A stretch of 64,000 nt of DNA from an uncultured bacterium (GTDB lineage: Bacteria; Verrucomicrobiota; Lentisphaeria; Victivallales; UBA1829), in NCBI GenBank assembly GCA_902778895.1, contig CACYZF010000005.1, positions 186,001 through 250,000 on the forward strand. The letters run 5' to 3'. Below the pieces are notes generated by a model. The model worked only from the letters and a program-made list of their open reading frames with translations, did not search any database and was not told the DNA's origin. Below are positions 59,909 through 64,000 of this stretch, piece by piece (within the stretch, counting starts at the first letter, position 1; every line of letters starts with the position of its first letter). The translations under genes and the position numbers were made by a program.

Positions 59909-60907
59909 TTATCTCTTTTTCGAATCATGTTTTTTCACCATTTCCTTGGCAAGGCTGAGAACGTGTTGTCTCATGGATGCAGGGGCAATGATCTCGGCAT
60001 TGCTGCATTGCCGCATCGTCCAGGTGACGAGACGGTATTTCGACATAGCTTTGACATGGAGCTCACAGCCACCGTCCGGCAATGGCACGATTTCCTGTTC
60101 AGGGTGGAGCGGATGCGTTTGAACGAGGTTGGACAAGTAGCTATCGCAGCGGATTACGACATTTTCGACGATTTCTGGATTAAAGAGTGTTTCTTCTGTG
60201 GCAGAACGGATGATCTTCTGATCCGGAGTAAACGTAATCCCCGTTGGCACAACAGCCTTCATGCGACTCAGGGCCAACACCCGCACATCTTTCTTCAAGT
60301 GACAAAAGCCTTTGGCATACCACACGCCATCGTAAAAAACGAGGGCGTGGGGCTCGAATTTGCGTTCGGTTATATCGCGGTGGCTACTCAGATATGTGAT
60401 ACGACACATTTCGTGGTTTTGCCAAGAGTGAAACAGGGGGATAAAAACTTTTGCATCTATTTCCACCCGGTTTGACGGAATAACAATCAGGGAATCCATC
60501 TGTGTGTGATCGAGGAAATCAGGATTGTTTGCCGTCAGAAGATTGTCAACTGCATCCCGGACTTCCTGCTTCAATGGCGAGGGAAAGATGTGTTCGGCTA
60601 TTCGTGCGCCAAGAATTGCCGCGATCATTTCGTTCTCATCAATGTCCGGGCAGGAAAACGTCCAACCGTGATGCGAGAGATAGTAGCCGTTCCGAACTGA
60701 ATCGAACCTGATGGGGGCTCCGAAATCCGTCTTCAAAGTCTGGATATCCCGATAAATAGTTTTTGCGGAACACGCCAAATTAAGATTTTCAGACAAGTCC
60801 GCATGACGCATTGCGGCCGCAAAACTCTCACAATTGGGGTAACGGTTTTCCTTCAACTGTGCTACCAGCCGAACCAATCGCATCAACTGTTTTTTGTTTG
60901 TTGGCAT
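59909..60907 (-). CDS. WYL-domain transcriptional regulator
   Basis: A 332-aa regulator. The N-terminal ~75 residues form a winged helix-turn-helix (C-S-A-K-T-I-Y-R-D-I-Q-T-L), residues ~150-235 are the WYL ligand-sensing domain (L-V-F-Y-D-G-V-W-Y-A-K-G-F... L-A-L-S-R-M-K), and the C terminus is a WCX-like dimerisation part. WYL proteins of this size (BrxR/CapW type) repress phage-defence loci and are released by a nucleotide or nucleic-acid signal. AGAGG lies 8 bp before the ATG at 60907. Promoter 61060-61088 drives it and carries a palindrome likely to be its own operator. Confidence 0.9.
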   Translation of the reverse strand: MPTNKKQLMRLVRLVAQLKENRYPNCESFAAAMRHADLSENLNLACSAKTIYRDIQTLKTDFGAPIRFDSVRNGYYLSHHGWTFSCPDIDENEMIAAILGARIAEHIFPSPLKQEVRDAVDNLLTANNPDFLDHTQMDSLIVIPSNRVEIDAKVFIPLFHSWQNHEMCRITYLSSHRDITERKFEPHALVFYDGVWYAKGFCHLKKDVRVLALSRMKAVVPTGITFTPDQKIIRSATEETLFNPEIVENVVIRCDSYLSNLVQTHPLHPEQEIVPLPDGGCELHVKAMSKYRLVTWTMRQCSNAEIIAPASMRQHVLSLAKEMVKKHDSKKR

Positions 60908-61059
60908 GTTCAAACCTCTATTGGATTTGTTGTTCAACCATACTGTAGCATGGTGGGCCGGACATTTTGTGTCCAAGGCTCTGTTTTTTCTGAAAAAAAG
61001 AGAGAAAACTGAGTTCCCCAAGACAGGCTTCCTGCTACATTAAGTTCGATTTATGCGAT

Positions 61060-61088
61060 AATATATCATTGGCACAAGCCAATGTCAA
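61060..61088 (-). promoter_or_regulatory. promoter of the WYL set with built-in palindromic operator
   Basis: On the minus strand TTGACA (61083-61088), 17 bp and TATATT (61060-61065). The spacer is almost filled by a perfect inverted repeat, CATTGGC (61067-61073) and GCCAATG (61078-61084), so a bound dimer would block the polymerase. The -35 box overlaps the stop codon of the QPQF-repeat gene. The leader to the WYL start is ~145 nt. Confidence 0.75.
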
Positions 61089-61738
61089 GCTCCCGTTCCA
61101 AACAAAAGAGGCTGCTTCTTGCGGATTCGTCGAATCTGCCAGTCTTTCAATTGTTTGAGATCGCAGTGGGATGCGAACTGCGGCTGGTGGCGAAGCAGAT
61201 TGTCCCAGAATAACGACGCTTTCTTCTCCACCAGCGTCCAGTCGAAATACTTTTCCAACTGAGGTTGGTAAGCAAGAACGTTCAGCCAGCAATCCGGAGC
61301 AAGCTTTTCGGCGACATCTTCCATGTCAAGCATTTCAGTTGCTTGCGGGACATCGCATAGCAGTCCCACCAATTCCAGCGGGGTCAGGAATGCATACAGG
61401 TCACGCCAATGCCCTTGCGGAAACTTACGAGCGAAGATTTCCGGCGCAAGGAAGGCGAGTTTTACGAGTTCACCCCTTCCGACCGACTCCCAATGGCAGT
61501 GTTTCTCAAACTGCGGCTGCGCGGCAAGTAACCGCGCCCACGGCAGATCTGAGCGGTGGCGCAACTTGAACCACCAGTTACGTTGAGGCGCGAACTGCGG
61601 CTGTTCCATGAGGAGCAGGAACCAGTAGACGGGATCCACTGCTTTCAGCAATTCCTCCGTTTCATAACCGGAAGAATTCGCCAGCTTAGGATGCTTCTTC
61701 AATTCGTCAATTTTTTTCCGAGCTTCTCTTGTTTCCAT
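61085..61738 (-). CDS. protein made of W-xx-LL-xx-QPQF repeats
   Basis: A 217-aa protein of about six or seven degenerate repeats of ~22-35 residues with the pattern W-x-x-L-L-x-x-Q-P-Q-F-x-x-x-C-x-W (e.g. P-W-A-R-L-L-A-A-Q-P-Q-F-E-K-H-C-H-W and F-W-D-N-L-L-R-H-Q-P-Q-F-A-S-H-C-D). I remember such repeats from Lentisphaerota proteins of unknown function, but cannot name a domain. They look like a helical solenoid for protein contacts. AAGGAAAG stands before the ATG at 61738. It follows the tandem AAA+ gene by 128 bp in the same direction, so the two are probably partners. Confidence 0.75.
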   Translation of the reverse strand: METREARKKIDELKKHPKLANSSGYETEELLKAVDPVYWFLLLMEQPQFAPQRNWWFKLRHRSDLPWARLLAAQPQFEKHCHWESVGRGELVKLAFLAPEIFARKFPQGHWRDLYAFLTPLELVGLLCDVPQATEMLDMEDVAEKLAPDCWLNVLAYQPQLEKYFDWTLVEKKASLFWDNLLRHQPQFASHCDLKQLKDWQIRRIRKKQPLLFGTGA

Positions 61739-61866
61739 TAATTCTTTCCTTGAAAATCAGAACAATCTTTCTTCGTCGGTTTTGCGAATCTTTTCCAGCT
61801 CATTTAAAAAAACGTTTGCTTTGTCTGTGCATGTCAGGGGTCTTTTCTTGCATAGTTCGCCTCATG

Positions 61867-64000
61867 TCAGAACCCGATTTTTGATTTCGGAGCGAATTTG
61901 TTCGAATTCTTGATTTCACTTTCGCGGGCGAGCGCGGCGATATAATCACGGTTGGTGGTCTGACCACCAAGGTAGAAAAAGCTCTGGCGAACTGTGCGGA
62001 AATCTCCGGGAGCAAGCATCGGAATCATTGCAAGCTCATGGTATTCTTCCGGGGTAAGAGTTGTGCGGAACATCCGCTCGAAGAAGACTTTCTTCCCGGC
62101 ATCGTCGAGATAGTCGAATTCCAGCTTGAAGGTGAAGCGACGCAGAATAGCCGAATCCAGATTTGCCGAGAAATTCGTGGCCCCGATCATCACACCGCTG
62201 AAGTTCTCCATGCGGTGAAGAAGTTCGTTGACCTGCGTCACCTCCCAGCTCCGCGCAGCGCGTTCCCGGCTTTGCACGAGGCCATCAATTTCGTCGAGGA
62301 ATAGGATCGCGTGTTCTGCCTCGGCCTCATCAAATGCACTTCGGATGTTCTTTTCGGTTCCTCCAACGTACATATCCAACAAGTCGCTTCCCATTTTGAC
62401 GACGACCTTTGTGTTCAGCACGTTGCCCAGATACTTGACGAATTCGGTCTTGCCCGTGCCAGGAGCGCCTGAGAGAAGCAGATTCATCCGTGGACGGTCG
62501 ATTGCATCTCCGCTGCCCTGTTGGTAATTCCGAATGGCATCCACAATACGGTCAAGCGACAGGTTGCCCTTGATGTTCAGCCCGTCGAGGCTGTAGTCCT
62601 TCGCCGGAAGCAGTTTGTCGTTGTTCTGGGAAATGTTGAGCAGTTCGCAATGCGGAGCCATCAGCTTTGCAACCAAAGCCTCCACCTCGTCCGGCTTCGG
62701 AGAGAGCTTTGCGATGTTCTGCAGCGTGAGGGTGATTCCGCCTGCGCTCACGGGATAGGAAGCAGCAAACTTGTTCTGCATGGCATCACTGAACAGATGC
62801 TCCAGTTTCATTTTGGAGACGTTGTTCCGCCAGATCGCAAGGCGCTGTGTTGTATTCAACGGGTCAAATCGAATGGAATAGTCGAAGCGACGGCGACTGG
62901 ATTCGTCCAGCGCTCCAGCTGGAGTGTTGGTAATCCAGATTGTCGGGACTCTGACCGTATCAAGTACACTGTTGAGCAGCCCCTTATCCCCCGTTGTTTG
63001 GCTTCCACCGAAGAGCAAGGCAAAAATGTTTGTATGGCTGCGAAGCATATCATCAGCTTCGTCAACGATGATAAGACTTTCAGCAGGATCGACCTGTTCC
63101 GCACAAACATGCAATGCACCAAACCGATGTTCCGGTGTGCTACGGGAGGTCCCGTTCTTCATGCTGACATCCTGTGAAATCATATAGCAATCGCGCTTCA
63201 GTTCTGCGGCAAGCGTCTTTGCAAAACTGGTCTTTCCTGTGCCGGGGGCACCGTAAAGAAGGATGTTTGTCGGCATGTTGTTATTCGCGGAGGAAATGAT
63301 TTTCTTGAGCATGTCGCCATGTTTCTCGGACAGATTTCCATAAAAACTCCAGGGGAGGACTTCATCGTGGCAACGAGTGTAATACGAATTTGTCAGCGGT
63401 TCTTTTGAAGCTCCACAGAGAAAACAGAAAAGATCTGAGTTGAAATCCAGGTCATCGTCAACACAGTCATAACGACGTATTTTGTGATCGTTTCTCAGGG
63501 CTTCACGAACCAATCCCGGATCGCAGTTGAGGCATTTCGCGACAAACTCCTGCTTGACGCTTTGATCGGAACGTCCGCAACGTCCGTCAGACATGCAGAG
63601 CAAATCGCTCCGCAAAAAGGCAAAAACCAGAAGTACATCCACCTCAAAATCTGTGAGCTTCATGGTCTGCTGCAACTCCCGGACTTTCTGTGCGAACGGT
63701 TCCGACGCGTCATTTTCAATAGGGTGCTTTTCCAGTTCGTCGGAAATCACAGACGCGAACAACTTGCGGAGGCGATTGCGACCAGATTCCGAATACCAGA
63801 TTTCACGAAACATTTCTTTGGCATCATCATCGAAATCCAAACGGTTTCTGCAACTGCTGCTGTGTTTCATTTTGTTGAGCGTAGTCTTCGGGTATGTTGC
63901 CTTGATGAGGTCGATCCACTGTGCGTGTGAGCGCAGGGATGCCACGAGTTCAAATGTGTCATTGTCACTAACTTCTCCCTTGTGATTGTTGATGAAATTG
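61867..64000 (-). CDS. tandem AAA+ ATPase (5' end beyond the window)
   Basis: At least 710 residues; the frame is open to the window edge and no good start is seen (the GTG at 63945 has no Shine-Dalgarno and coding-like sequence continues before it). Two AAA+ modules: the first has Walker A G-A-P-G-T-G-K-T (~63235-63258) and Walker B I-I-V-D-E-A-D-D (~63052-63075); the second has G-A-P-G-T-G-K-T (~62445-62470) and F-L-D-E-I-D-G (~62290-62310), with A-I-L-R-R-F as arginine-finger region. The N-terminal ~230 residues are unique, with a Cys cluster (C-F-L-C-G). CDC48/VPS4-like modules of this kind remodel proteins; target unknown. Likely the motor of a unit with the QPQF protein. Confidence 0.88.
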   Translation of the reverse strand, partial: NFINNHKGEVSDNDTFELVASLRSHAQWIDLIKATYPKTTLNKMKHSSSCRNRLDFDDDAKEMFREIWYSESGRNRLRKLFASVISDELEKHPIENDASEPFAQKVRELQQTMKLTDFEVDVLLVFAFLRSDLLCMSDGRCGRSDQSVKQEFVAKCLNCDPGLVREALRNDHKIRRYDCVDDDLDFNSDLFCFLCGASKEPLTNSYYTRCHDEVLPWSFYGNLSEKHGDMLKKIISSANNNMPTNILLYGAPGTGKTSFAKTLAAELKRDCYMISQDVSMKNGTSRSTPEHRFGALHVCAEQVDPAESLIIVDEADDMLRSHTNIFALLFGGSQTTGDKGLLNSVLDTVRVPTIWITNTPAGALDESSRRRFDYSIRFDPLNTTQRLAIWRNNVSKMKLEHLFSDAMQNKFAASYPVSAGGITLTLQNIAKLSPKPDEVEALVAKLMAPHCELLNISQNNDKLLPAKDYSLDGLNIKGNLSLDRIVDAIRNYQQGSGDAIDRPRMNLLLSGAPGTGKTEFVKYLGNVLNTKVVVKMGSDLLDMYVGGTEKNIRSAFDEAEAEHAILFLDEIDGLVQSRERAARSWEVTQVNELLHRMENFSGVMIGATNFSANLDSAILRRFTFKLEFDYLDDAGKKVFFERMFRTTLTPEEYHELAMIPMLAPGDFRTVRQSFFYLGGQTTNRDYIAALARESEIKNSNKFAPKSKIGF

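Noticed and set aside
48672..64000. CRISPR array, insertion sequence or right att site in the island
   Set aside because: No regularly spaced repeats, no transposase and no second copy of the ssrA 3' end were seen.

Overview
The window is a chromosomal segment from a GC-rich, Gram-negative-type bacterium, most likely of the PVC superphylum and probably Lentisphaerota/Victivallales-like. This is inference, from four signs: an exported protein with a PEP-CTERM-like tail, the PVC-type switch I of EF-Tu (R-R-D-A-T-K instead of the E-R-G-I-T run), a TRL-family lipoprotein, and a protein built of W-xx-LL-xx-Q-P-Q-F repeats. Rubrerythrin and the absence of respiratory genes fit an anaerobe. The visible sigma70-type promoters share one architecture, TTGxxx - 16/17 bp - TATATT-like.

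Layout. 1-13.4 kb: housekeeping and envelope genes (PEP-CTERM-like protein, Memo/AMMECR1 fusion, tRNA-Cys, GT4 glycosyltransferase, Nif3, HELCH membrane protein, flippase, site-2 protease, S66 peptidase, UPF1-like helicase). 13.6-34.1 kb: one long co-directional information-processing block, TRL lipoprotein, tRNA-Thr, tuf, rpmG, tRNA-Trp, secE, nusG, rplK-A-J-L, rpoB-C, rpsL-G, fusA, rpsJ, rplC-D-W-B, rpsS, closed by a strong terminator after rpsS, so the S10 operon is cut short. 34.1-38.2 kb: small genes, repeats, a partial gene duplication, aldo/keto reductase and rubrerythrin. 38.2-44.5 kb: a TPR-TPR-ExbB-ExbD-ExbD operon (Tol/Ton-like energy transduction at the envelope). 44.5-48.0 kb: murC and the rplM-rpsI-argC operon. 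48.3 kb: tmRNA (ssrA).

From the 3' end of ssrA to the right edge (48.7-64 kb) the DNA changes to a mobile or defence-type island. It holds a tyrosine integrase just after ssrA, an AT-rich unknown gene, a structured non-coding stretch with a perfect 39-nt palindrome, a Pif1-like helicase, small phage/plasmid-type genes including a von Willebrand A protein, and an AbiEi/AbiEii toxin-antitoxin pair with its own operator. It continues with a leftward set of WYL regulator, unknown 244-aa protein, FtsK-like protein with destroyed Walker motifs, and Sel1-repeat protein, and then a QPQF-repeat protein beside a tandem AAA+ ATPase that runs off the window. The right attachment site is not in the window.

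Most interesting are the island's candidate systems. The first is the WYL / 244-aa / pseudo-FtsK / Sel1 set, whose promoter carries a palindromic operator exactly between -35 and -10. The second is the QPQF-repeat plus tandem-AAA pair. I recognise neither as a named system; a defence role is inferred only from position and company.
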